NCBI GenBank assembly: GCA_016808115.1
Contig: JAEQBH010002183.1
Location: 186,001-250,000, forward strand
Length of the DNA stretch: 64,000 nucleotides
Reading direction: 5' to 3'
Source: Tetrastigma voinierianum
Lineage: Eukaryota > Streptophyta > Magnoliopsida > Vitales > Vitaceae
Of the stretch, positions 50,629 through 62,308 are shown one piece after another. Numbering within the stretch: the stretch's first letter is position 1; every line of letters begins with the position of its first letter. Below the pieces are notes generated by a model. It searched no databases and was not told where the DNA came from. It saw nothing but the letters and a program-made list of their open reading frames with translations. A program made the translations under genes and the position numbers.

Positions 50629-52715
50629 TGTGACGCCCCAAACCCGGGGGTCCCATTAACCAACCATTAACTCGCGAAAATACTACCTTAGGTAATCGTA
50701 TACCTAAGCTTTGATACCAAACTGGTATCAAATACCTGTGGATACCGAGTAACTCGATACCACCATGTTACGTCTCATTTACTAGGATCAATTTCTCCAT
50801 ATTTAAGTTAAAAATATGCGAAATTACATTTAAAACAGTCCATAAGAGTTCGATCATGACTCTCTTACCATTATTACATACCGGAACTAGATTGTTCCAA
50901 AGCCTTGTTAAAAGATTTCCCTGCTAAAGCCACATGTTGGCCTTCACAATTGCGCCTCAAATGAAGGCCGGTCCACCGTACACTCTGCAGACTGAAATGT
51001 GCTTTTCCCCACATGGGTGAGCCACGCCTAGTATGTATTATTTATTTGCGTGCCATCCCACTCTAAGTGCACATGCAATGGTCATGTTCCACACATTCAC
51101 ATTCCAAGTAAAAACATGCAGTTTCTACTATTGAATCATACATGTCATGCCATGCCATGAAATGAGATGAGACTCAATCATGTACCATCCCCGAGTCCTT
51201 ACCGACTCCCATCACACCCGAGTCTTTACCGACTCCTATCACACAATGCTAAAGCCCATGCGTGATAAAATCCATCATTTATGGATTACATTCAATGATC
51301 ATTTTACTAAACAAATTCATTTGTTTTCAAACCAAAAGCTTTTTTGATGTTACACTCAATGATTTATTTAAGTATATTGCAAACTCAAAAGTGGATTCAG
51401 GCAAATGGGACCTAGTGGTCTCACCCGTAGGCTTCAGACGTGATTCTATTGTTTCTTTCAGATCAATCGTAGGAAGTGCATGAACCAGCCTGGGTCTTTC
51501 ACCCGAGGGAGAATCTAGCCCTTCTTGCTATTACCCGACATAAGTTTTCTTTACCATTTCATGCAATTGTGCAACTCTATTGGAGTTCGTCCAATTATAC
51601 CGAGCCCACCTAATCAATCACTAAACACAATGTTGATTGTCAACCATGCACTCACACCCATTCCGCCATCGCGATAACCTTGTGCATATAAATAATGCAA
51701 AATTCAATACGTTATATCATGACACATGACAATTAAATGCTATATATAACACAATCCATACCAATTCTTAATGAAAGTGTCATGGACAATCACATCGCCT
51801 GTATATGACTTTCATACATCATTTCATTCATGTCAATATATAATGCACGCATATATCAACATCAACATATAACATGTAATGGCCATTTGCAGATAGAAAT
51901 TCATCGCCATACCAGATAATGCATAGAACACACATATATCGACATCCAACATGTCACCCCCTTGAGTCAAGCAACACACTTCAACATATCATATAATGGT
52001 CTTGGCTGCCACAACAACACGACCTCAGTTTCACGAAATCAACCCCAAATGTGCCATAAACACAAGCCCCAAATAAATAGTTTGCCTAGCGGTGCAGCCC
52101 TGCCCGTTTTAATTTAAACTCCCAATTATTGTCCTCGGGTCTCGCCAGCGAACACTTCCTCGCCTAAGTTTAAGCTTACCTTCACAAGTCACATCTAGCC
52201 AAGAACTTCATTCGCCCAACAAAACCGACCAACTCTAGCCCATAGATCGTGGGGTGAGAGAAGCTCTGACTCTCCTCCCTCATTCTCTCTATACTTTGCA
52301 CAAATCTTAGGAAAATGGGATCCTTCCTTTCCCCTTTGTTCTTAACTTAATCCCGGTTACCCACATCTGCCATGTGTCCACCTTGCCCCCAGGCCTATCT
52401 CTACTCCCGAAACAATTTATTTCTATTTCACCAAGTCCGCAATATTTTCATGAACTTAATTTAACTTGGCTTCCAAAACTGCCGCTTTGTCAAACACTCG
52501 TCATCTAAATCGCGCGTAAAACCAAACGTTTCTAACTCAATAAAATTCGTTTGGGTAACTAGATTTAGCGAGACCAATCCAACAACGCTTAAGCCCGCTT
52601 AATCATTTGGAGATCAGAACATTTTTGTGTTTTCAACCCGCATCAGAGTGACAATTTCATCGTTTTTACCAGCTTTTAGAAAAAATTTGATTTCCTTTTC
52701 CTGTGTTTTAAACAC
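50629..52715 (-). repeat. LTR D2
   Basis: Starts TGTGACGCCCCAAACCCGGGGGTCCC and ends near AAAAAATTTGATTTCC. It is the second copy of the D family; D1 is at 39970-49690. It seems to be a solo LTR, because Athila gag lies on the left and no pol region on the right. It has an extra roughly 55-bp segment at 50684-50740 absent from D1. The ORF at 51262-51483 is not a gene. Confidence 0.65.
50708..50732. repeat. Head-to-head primer-binding-site palindrome
   Basis: TTTGATACCA-AAC-TGGTATCAAA: 10-bp perfect arms around three bases. The left arm extends to the full 12-nt PBS complement GCTTTGATACCA. It lies in the extra segment of LTR D2. Confidence 0.9.
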
Positions 52716-52951
52716 AACTACTATTCTGTAAAGTGATATAGTTCAGAATTTCCTGCCAAATTTTAAGTTTCTTAGCTAAGACCGTACACCATAACTTGCT
52801 TTGGTACAAAGATAGTGCGCCCATGAGGATTCAAGGAGGCATCTCATGCCAAAACAACGGAAGCAACAAAAAAAATTCTTTAAAAACCACCCAAAAAGAT
52901 CCCTTAAGGCATCAAGTGCCTGGGCCTCAAAACTAAAAGGGAAAAAGTAAG

Positions 52952-52994
<43 letters not shown>

Positions 52995-54890
52995 TATATA
53001 CGCTCTGTAAAATCAATCCTCGATGGGTGATACAATAGCCGACAAGCAAACTACACCCCCGGTTTGCCTCTAACAATATTCAAACGATAAGTGAGCCGGA
53101 ACCTCCAAGGCAATGTGCGATGAAGCCCCATAGCCAAGTCTAGATTCAAAGAGGGAAGCCAAAAACCCGAAGATTTGACACTCAAATCTCAAGAAGAGTG
53201 GGTTGTTCTTCTTCAAGAACACCTTCTCACACTCAAGAACTCTCTTGAGAAATGTGGGCTAAAATGACTTAGGATTAGGATTTCTCCATAAGGTCTCACT
53301 AAGAAACTATCCCTGAAATGCCCAAAAGTGTCTATCTTTGTAATGTATGATATGCTGGGAGACGATTCTACGCTAAGAGACAGATATCTTCATGCGCCAA
53401 GCCTTGCAGCCAACAAGCCTGCTTCATTTTATCTCTTAAGAGAGCTTTTTGATCCCGGATTATATTAATTCTACATTCCATCCCACATATTAACTCCTTT
53501 ATATTCGATCACATACAGTCCCCCCGCTAGAGCATCACCCTCGCATACTTTTGCTCAAGCGACACAGGCCCCTGTTACAGCAGCTCGCCTAATCTAACCA
53601 TTATTGAATCAAGCAAAATTCATAACGGTATCTAGCACCATATTAATTCCCACAATTAACTGGAAAGTCAATGGTCCACATAGTGCAAATGACTCCCCCC
53701 TCTCCTCCTCCCTTTTTTATTTGTTTGTTTGTTTTAATGAGGAGATTTCAAAGAATTTTGAAAAGCAAAAAGAAAAAAAAAAAAACCGAAGATATTCATT
53801 AATTTCTCTTTCTCCAATTTTTTTTTATTCTACCATTTTTTGACATTTTGAGTGTGAACTGCCTATGTTAAAAAAATATACTAAATGATAACAAATAAGA
53901 ATTCACCAAACTTATTTTGTAAAATACAAATTTATCTCAAATTTGAAGCCTGTTGTTCCTTCTCCAAATTTTTGAAACCCCAGGGGGAGGAAAATTTGCT
54001 ATTTGGCCTGTTAAATGTCGGTCAAATATCTTAAAATATCTCGATAAACCGCTGAATATCAATATTATTATCAAAATTTCGGCTATCAGTCGATAAAAAT
54101 TTTAATATGAATAAAAGGCAAATAAAAATACTGAATACCATCAACAACTGATATGATATCTATTATCCATATTTCCTCTTAACTGTATATACTTCACAAA
54201 AATGATTTTATTATTTCACTATCATAAGGTTACTCATAAAATTTAAAAACTGGTAAAGATACCCATAGCCAAGCCCTGTGCCTGTTCTAATAACACTTAC
54301 ATGATTATAAAATAAAAGTCGCATTATAAAGATAAAAGTACAAAAAATCCTTTTCTTGTACCTTTTCAATTAGTCACATTATGAAAAATATAGATGTAAA
54401 ATAAATTGATAGTTTATATTGTTATCAATAAAATTAGATTTTCATTTGAAGTATATTTGGGAAACAATTCAATGAATTTATTATATTTAAAAGAATAAAA
54501 TTTGAATTTTTATTAATAGATTTTAAAAAATAAAAATTTAAGATAAAACTGAAAATTAAAAAGAAAGGAAAAAGCAGATAGAAGCCTGGATTGTGGTTAG
54601 TGTAAGTTCTTGGGGGTGGTGGGGCTGGAAGCCAAGAGGAGGCCCGACAGCTGGGAGAGGAGCAAGAGATAAAGTATGAGAGGTTAAGAGAGAAGGAAAG
54701 ATGAGTCCTAATGCCATATTACTATTTTATTACGGTATTAACAATTTTGTTATGGTTGATATTAAAATGAGCTACTGAAAAATGCTGATATATGTGTTTA
54801 GATAAAATTATATATAATTTATGGTATATTATGATATTTGGAAAAATTTGAAAAGGGTTTTGCACCTTACTCCAAAATAAAAAATGGAGA
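52716..54890. other. AT-rich spacer upstream of AP4M
   Basis: No recognisable gene. It contains a (TA)n tract at 52952-53000 and a less AT-rich stretch at 53020-53420 that might be an LTR fragment but shows no motif I can name. The ORF at 53604-53843 has no family resemblance. Confidence 0.4.
52952..53000. repeat. (TA)n microsatellite
   Basis: About 24 TA units with a single TG interruption. Confidence 0.95.
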
Positions 54891-55055
54891 GATAAAAAAT
54901 TAAGAAGTTAATTGAAACAGCACACGCGATGGCACGACCCGTCCTGTACGCAAGACTGTCGGAAACCTGAGATCAACCTGATAGGAGAGGTTGGGGCCTG
55001 ATGTCGTGAGTCATGACTAGAGCCAAGTAAGCGGTCTCAAAGACGCTCAGGAAAA

Positions 55056-55060
55056 CCAAT
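55056..55060 (+). promoter_or_regulatory. CCAAT box upstream of AP4M
   Basis: CCAAT about 190 bp before the start codon and just left of the inverted repeat. No clear TATA box follows, which is common for housekeeping-type plant promoters. Confidence 0.4.
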
Positions 55061-55067
55061 AATTATC

Positions 55068-55116
55068 CGCCACGTTGTTAAAACAAATTTCCCACGCGCG
55101 TTTTCTCAACGTGGCG
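55068..55116. promoter_or_regulatory. Inverted pair of CCACGTTG boxes in the AP4M promoter
   Basis: CGCCACGTTGTTAAAAC (55068-55084) faces GTTTTCTCAACGTGGCG (55100-55116). The outer 10 bp are perfect inverted copies, and 15 of 17 positions match overall. The core CACGTT/AACGTG is the T/G-box-like sequence bound by plant bHLH or bZIP factors. It lies 136-184 bp before the start codon. Binding is inferred from sequence only. Confidence 0.6.
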
Positions 55117-55251
55117 CTCAGCGACAGGCTATACGTTCGTGTGAGATACGATAGCTTCACACAGAATCCCAAACCAGAACATCAAAGTAGAAAACTGAAA
55201 ACCACAGGACGTCGTAGCAAACACAGATCGGATTGAGAAACTTTAGCAACC

Positions 55252-58200
55252 ATGATCTCCCAGTTCTTCGTGCTCTCGCAGAGAGGTGATAACATCGTCT
55301 TCCGTGACTGTGAGTTTCTTTTCTCGAAGTTTGATTTTGGATCTGATCGGAGTTTTTTTTTTTTTCTTATTTATTTTTATAATTTAGGGCGAATGCTTTA
55401 ATGTTTCCACTTGTTGAGACTGGTAACACAGTATCGATTTTTTTTCCCGTTTATTTTCCGTTGTTTTATCAGAAACCAAACGGGAGGAAATAGAATCCCT
55501 GTTGTGTGAATATATATTGCAATTCCACCTCGATGATTCGAGTGATTAATTCAATTAGGGAATTGAGATCTAGGACGATTGAACAACTATACAATTAGGG
55601 CATGATAAATGCAATTGCTTTTGGAAGACCTTGATACACATGCAACTTCGTTATTCTTTGAGTATATTTCTGTAGATCATCTAGTTTCTGTATCAAATGA
55701 TTTCCTTTTTTAAGCTTAGATTAGTTTTTAGAGTTGATCTTATGAATGCCAAATCTACAGAATTTCACATAGACGAGGTGATTGAAGTCTCACCGATCAG
55801 TTTATTATGTCTGTTAAACTTGTATTTATATTCTAATGTAGATCGCGGGGAAGTACCAAAAGGAAGTGCAGAGATATTTTTCCGGAAAGTTAAGTTTTGG
55901 AATGAGGATGGAGAAGAGGACGCACCACCTGTCTTTGTAGGTATTCTCTTTACGGAACTGACAGGCAGTGTGCTTTTACTTTTGTTGATGCATATAGATT
56001 GAAGAAGAGTCTTTGCATTTTGTTTGAGGAGTTGCCTTCAGTTTGAATCCGTAATTTGGATTTGTGATAGGAAGACTATAAAGTTACTATTGGGCTATAA
56101 ACGCATGATTACAAATCCTTGATGCTGCAGTAAAAAGTGCCTTTGCCTGGAAATCTCTGATTCATTCAAAATACTGCATTCTCTGGAAAGCAGACTTTTG
56201 CGGATGGGCTTTCCCATAAATCCTCATACTGCTTTCTCTTGGGGGATGTTCTCATGGATCAATCAAGGCAATTTTTGATGCAGCATCAGGAACTTATTAG
56301 AATTTTGATACATCCTGTTTGTCTTATGTATTCTGATGTTTATTTTATGTTTCTTGTTAATAGAATGTGGATGGTGTAAACTACTTTCACGTGAAGGTTG
56401 CTGGGTTGTTATTTGTTGCAACCACAAGAGTTAATGTGTCACCGTCTCTTGTTCTGGAACTTCTACAAAGGATTGCACGTGTCATCAAAGATTACCTTGG
56501 CATTCTAAATGAAGATTCATTGCGAAAAAATTTTGTTCTTGTGTATGAGTTGCTGGATGAAGTTATTGTAAGTAGACTATCACCTCATCATCTGCCTTTC
56601 ATTGTTGGAAGTACTTTTGAGGGGTTTCCAGTTGTTTTGCCTTTGCCAAAGTGCCAAATGGTTTTTTTTACTGAATTAAGTAAGCATATCAAACTAACGC
56701 AAACTATTTATTTCAAGCTTTAAACTCATGTCTCATTACCTCTTGCTATTGAATATCTTTTCCTATTACTAAAGGGAATAATTTTCGATTATTGCATATT
56801 TTTTTCTACAAGAATTACTCAGATGGGCTTTAGCTCTTGTCATTTTTTAGTTTGAGATTTACTTGCTGGTTTATTCGAGGTCTCGCGTTTGACCTTTATC
56901 ACCTAAATTTATATCTGTCTCATCTATAACATCCTCTTAAGAACGAATTCCTACATTAGAAGAACAAATTTTAGATTTAAGCAGGTACAGCAAAGCATCC
57001 CAAATTATGATTTACAGATTCACCAGGTAAGATCTGGATCTTATTATTTATACACGCGAACTCAGATCAACTCGTAGTCGTTCCAGATTAGTTATATGCA
57101 AAATCCACATCCACCGAGGTCCTAGAACACATTTATTTATTCCACAGTCACGGATTTACGCAACATTCACTCAGATCCATCTGATTTTAGATGGCGGCAT
57201 TTATTTATCCGGTATATTGTGGCATCTTATGTTTTTTTGGGCGTCAATCTGAATAAATGTGTGGTTGACTGCCCAAACTTTCATTTCTGCAGCAAGGAAC
57301 CAAAAGAATGCCGGGAACAGCTGTTACAAAATCTGTTGTAGCCAATGAACCTGGTGGTAGAAAGAGGGAAGAAATTTTTGTGGACATAATTGAGAAAATA
57401 AGTGTTACATTTAGTTCTAGTGTGAGTATTTCATGTCTTCATTTTGTTCAACTTTATGATTATTTTTTGTCCCTTGTCTTCCTATCCATGTCTTGCTATG
57501 CATCTGGTGCCTACTCTGATATAGAAATTAACCAAAGGCAAGATGGACCAATTAAGAGTGTCTCCAATCAGTGTCACAATATTGGAGCAGTTGACCGATT
57601 GACCAGATGGATATCCTTGGCCCAAAGTTGTTAAGTTTTTTTTTGATAATCTTTTTTCTCTTGTATCTTATGCATTCCAATGTATAATATTGTACGTTTC
57701 CATTTTGGCTTTCTTGTTTTGGTCATGGCAGTAGAGAAATCCCTAGTCAGTGATGTCTGTTCATTAGAAAGGTGTGGAGTATGTGACCTGTCCTGCCCCA
57801 TGTGCAGTTGTAGTAAACAAGTTGCCCTTCTACAAGAAAAAAGGATTTGTTGGTTTGTCCCATGGATGATTATGGCATAAAAAACAGACGAAGTACTTAT
57901 CATTTAGTTTCTGCAGAATTTATTGCTTGAATGGAATCCTTCTCTGTAATGGGAGTTCTTGACTCTCAGGTTACACCCTCCTTTTAGACTGGTATACACC
58001 CACCTGAAATTATGCATTTGAGAAAACAGTGATCTTCTGCTAGTTCCTGTGCAATGGGGGACTGATAATTTGTTTTTTCAGTCCAGATATGGATATTTTC
58101 TGTCTCTCTTAGTGATGGAAATCTGTAAGATTCCAGAATAGGTCTCCAAAAATTTTGATCATTTGAATGAAGACTCTGGATATAATGCTTTTAATACGGT

Positions 58201-61200
58201 TTCTTCTTTCTTCTTATATCAATGCACTCCTTTTTAGGCCATCATCTTGCTTTAGTTTTGCTATTCCTAAGTTAAACTACCTTGATTTTATCTTGTTTAT
58301 ACAGGGATATATACTTACTTCTGAGATTGATGGCACCATTCAAATGAAGAGTTACCTTACAGGCAATCCAGAAATTCGGCTTGCTCTCAATGAGGAGCTG
58401 ATTATAGGCAGGAGTGGAAGGTCGATATATGGTATTTCTCAGGGCTTGGCAGAATATATCATAGAATTAAGTTTACAGTTCTGTTTGAAGAAATGAGATT
58501 TTCTACTTTTGGTGCTTTCAAGTTACTTGTCTCACATACATGGCAGATTTATAGAAGTATTTTAAGTTGCAAAAGGCACTTGTCTGTGAAATTTAAGGGC
58601 ATTTTGACTGATAGGATAATTTCATGTTAATAGGTAAAATGGTCAGCCAGAATAAACTGTGTTCCTTCACTCCTTGTTGATGAATAATAGCAGTTTTTTC
58701 ATGTTTTTATATTTTTCTCCCGTTCCCAATTTTTTTTACCTGAAAAAGGGAAACTCTTTGAACAGTTTCTAGTTACAAAACCTTCTAGCTTGACTATGAG
58801 GATAGTGTTGGATGACCCATCACCGATTCAAAAAGCTAATGGACCTTTTTTCTTACATAATCATTTGTTCTGCAATGTTTTTCAGGGTGCTAACAGATTT
58901 TCCTCTTTCAACTGTTTATTTTATGTAAATGTTCTGTTATACATGCTAAAATATTTTGTTTCGCTTGCCTAATCTTGTTTGTTTGCAACAGACTATAATA
59001 GTTCAACTGGATCTGGGGCAGTTATACTGGATGACTGTAATTTCCATGAATCTGTGCATCTTGATAGTTTTGACAGCGACAGAACTCTGACCCTGGTGAG
59101 TGCAACTAGGATAATGTAAACTAGAATGTTTTGTCATTTGTCCAGAACCCTTTCATTATTTTGTCATTAGTAATATGAAAATTTTACCCAACAGGTTCCA
59201 CCAGATGGTGAATTTCCTGTAATGAACTATCGTATGACTCAGGAATTCAAGCCTCCCTTCCGTGTTAATGCTTTGATTGAAGAAGCAGGTGCTCTCCGGG
59301 TGAGTGACTGTTTTCCATGATTTCTCAATTCTCAATTAAACTTCGGGATCTGGTTTGTTTTTACTTTTGCTATTTATGTCCTAGGCTGAAGTAATTCTTA
59401 AAGTGCGTGCTGAATTCCCCTCAAGCATTACAGCAAACACAATTCAAGTACAAATGCCACTGCCCCCATATACAACTAGGTATATTCTGTTAATACTTTA
59501 TCTTTTGTAAGTTTGAATGGTCAAGATATGTTGATTGTTTTGAATCCAGACTTCTATTAAAATTCAGCAGGAGAGCATTTTATTATACTCGCATTTCATT
59601 TGTTCAATGGACAAGATATATTGCATTCCTTGGAACCAGACTTCATATTTCTTGTCAGCCAAAAAGAAATCTACTAAATTCTTATTTTCTATTTACCTTT
59701 CGACTGTTGAGTGATAGATGATAGTCCATCTAAGAGAACATTTCTTAGTTGTTTTCTACCATTTTTCACTTGTTCTCTAATGACTTCTTTTTCAAAAAAT
59801 AATTATATAAAAATATGGAATGATTAAACGTAAACAATTAGATATACAAATTGTTTCTAAAACATATTTAAAAGTATTAAATAAAGATAAAAATATTTTA
59901 GATTTCCCAACTGACTTTTGTTCTGCAAAACACAATAGTTTTAAAAATTGTTCTAAGAAACTATTTTGGAGAATAGTTATCAAACAGGTCCTAAGGATCT
60001 TGTTTTGCAGGAATTACAATTCAATATTATGCTATGTTATGATTTTTACTGATGATCGTAACTATATTTACAATTTTCAGAGTTAGTTTCGAGTTGGAGC
60101 CTGGAGCAGTTGGAAACACAACTGACTTTAAGGAAGCAAATAAGAGACTAGAATGGGGTCTAAAGAAGGCAAGAATCAATTCTCCTTTTCTGCACTTTTC
60201 TTCTGGTTCCATTTTATATTCTTTACACCTTCATCCTGAGATTTTACACTAGTATTCTTTGATTTCTGGCAAGCTTTCTCCTTTCAGCTAGACAATTATA
60301 TGTAGGTATTAGCTCCACCCCAATAAGCAGTTATTAAAAGATGCATTATTTCTATAGATTATAGGTGGATCTGAGCATACTCTACGTGCAAAGCTGACAT
60401 TTTCACAGGAATTTCATGGTATGTGATTTCCTTCTTTATTTTCTTAGTTTTATATAATTACTTTAGTTTTGATATCATGGTCAATGTTATTGGCATCACC
60501 TTCTCAACACAGGAAATATCACAAGGGAAGCTGGACCTGTTAGCATGACCTTCACAATACCAATGTATAATGCTTCGAAGCTTCAGGTAAGATGGTACCA
60601 TTGAGTTTACTAAGGCCTTCCTTACAACATCTCCAATAGTGCTTTATTTTTTACTCTATCTCTATATATAGAGATTTTGGGGCAATTATATTCCAATAGT
60701 TCTCTATTTTCATATCTAAAATAGAGATTTTGGAGATTCACCATTTTAGTAAAGACTATTTCCCTATTATTTTATTATTATAACAATAAAATAATTATTT
60801 TAATAATATTTTTATTTTTTAAGATATATTAATTTTGAATTATTTTTCATATACAATATAGTAAAATGATTTTAATATATTCATTTTTTAGTAGTAATTT
60901 TATTTTAATAATTTATAATTTTTCTTAAAATAAATAAATTTTAAATAATTTAATTTTTATTAAAATTATTTTTTGACAATGATATAATACATTTTATTAT
61001 TTTAATTTATAAGGAAAATGAAGATTGTTTGTTGGAGTTTGATAATAAAATATTAAGATTTTAATTAATTAATGCAATACAATTTCAGAAATAAAAAATA
61101 AGGCAATTCAAACTGAAAAAAAGGAGAACATAGAAATTACATCACATGGAGGTGATTTACCACCATATTAGTTTTTGTATTTTATTTTTATCATTTGGTT

Positions 61201-62308
61201 ATAATTTTAATGTAATTTCATTATGTAGCTTTTTTAATGTTGTTTTATTTTATAATGAATATTATGTTTTCTAATATAATTTATTAGTTTAAGAAGCATT
61301 TTTAGGTTTTTAATCTATTTTTATTTATTATAATTTTATTTATTCATTATAATTTTATTTATTTAATATAATTTTATATTTATAATTAAATAAAAATAAA
61401 AGTATTTCATATATCATACTCTTAAAATATTCTAATTGTAAAAACGAATGTTTTAAGAATGCACAAGGATTCGAAATAAAATAAAGACATTTATTTGAGC
61501 TTCGGGTTCTAAAATAAGGGCCTGTCATCTCTAAATATAGAGAAGATGCCAATTTGGAGTTGAAAATAGGGATCCATTGTTGAAGATGCTCTTAACATCT
61601 TCCTACCATTGGTCTCACAAACCAAAGATGATGGATAGAAATAAGTTTTCCCTGTTGAAGTCAAGGATTAAAGATTAATAATATCCTGGATAAATAATAT
61701 AATCATTATTTTTTATGGATGTATTAGAAGTCAACTAAATCCAGATGCCACTGCCCATAGTTAGGAATGCTACAGGTTTCATTGCTTTTAACCTCTTTCA
61801 CTAGTTTGATGGTGATACTTTCTTATGACCACAATCCAATGGGTATGCTCATATCGAACAGAGATAGAAAATAAAAAGTAGGAAGAATTTAAGCTGAGCA
61901 ACTTTTAGCCAAAATTAATTGGATTCAGTGCTCAATTTGGGATGGGCAACCATGGTTCAGGGATCAAATTGTGAAGCTGAAGTGTTTTAAAATAATATCA
62001 TTGAATGCTAAAATCAGCTGCAATACCTGCTTCCTATCTTATGTTAGCAGTATATGATTGGACTCTGAGGCTTCGGCTTTGAGTTTATTGCAATGCCCCT
62101 TTTTTATTTTTTATTTTTACTTAATTTTTATAATTATTTTCCATTTGTTATGTGCCTGTTTAGGTCTCCCATCGAAATAACCATTTTTTTTAAATGTTTC
62201 CTGTTGCAGGTAAAGTATTTGCAGATATCAAAGAAGACCAAGGCCTACAATCCATATCGATGGGTGAGATATGTCACACAATCAAATTCCTATGTTGCCC
62301 GGTTATGA
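55252..62308 (+). CDS. AP4M: AP-4 adaptor complex medium (mu4) subunit, 12 exons; one family exon absent
   Basis: Cargo-binding subunit of the AP-4 coat, which sorts membrane proteins (in plants, vacuolar sorting receptors) at the trans-Golgi network. Exons: 55252-55309, 55842-55936, 56364-56567, 57293-57421, 58305-58431, 58992-59095, 59195-59299, 59385-59479, 60081-60168, 60358-60418, 60513-60586, 62210-62308. Phases join without a break, giving 412 codons plus stop. The start MISQFFVLSQRGDNIVFRD is the family's N-terminus and has A at -3; the end NPYRWVRYVTQSNSYVARL is the family's C-terminus. Residues 1-119 form the longin domain, and about 145-412 the mu-homology domain (EEIFVDIIEKISVTFSSS, PPDGEFPVMNYRMTQEFKPP). 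All introns are GT-AG except intron 9 (GC-AG). The 39 residues expected after DEVI are missing: they close the longin domain and form the linker. The identity is certain; whether this copy is functional is not. Confidence 0.93.
56568..57292 (+). other. AP4M intron 3, where an exon is expected but not found
   Basis: 725 bp between exons ending DEVI and beginning QGTKRMPG. The family exon beginning DFGYVQTTS is not visible on either strand. If the intron were retained, the frame would stay open for 51 codons to a stop at 56721-56723. The part at about 56930-57240 is less T-rich than the flanks and may be inserted or rearranged DNA. Confidence 0.6.
60169..60357 (+). other. AP4M intron 9 with GC-AG splice sites
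   Basis: Donor AAG|GCAAGA and acceptor TATAG|ATTATA. The reading frame (LKK then IIGGSEHTL) is kept only with this donor, and no GT lies at or next to the junction. GC donors of the AG|GCAAG type are an established minor class. Confidence 0.8.
60622..61594. mobile_element. MITE-like element in AP4M intron 11
   Basis: AT-rich insertion of about 970 bp. The left end TTA-CAACATCTCCAATAG-TGC and the reverse complement of the right end, TTA-AGAGCATCTTCAACAATGG, are degenerate inverted repeats, each flanked by TTA/TAA. Further inside, the left TCTATATATAGAGAT and right TCTCTAAATATAGAGAAGAT also pair. Ends with GAGCATCTCCAAC and a 3-bp TTA duplication resemble Tourist/PIF-Harbinger-type MITEs. There is no coding capacity. 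Confidence 0.6.

Noticed and set aside
1..52715. Possibility that any of the LTR elements is intact and autonomous
   Set aside because: Every pol region examined carries stops and frameshifts, and gag is largely unreadable, so all are called as remnants.
57308..57634. Continuous ORF across AP4M exon 4 into intron 4
   Set aside because: Exon 4 ends at a clear GTGAGT donor (57422) and the protein resumes in phase at 58305; the read-through part has no family resemblance.
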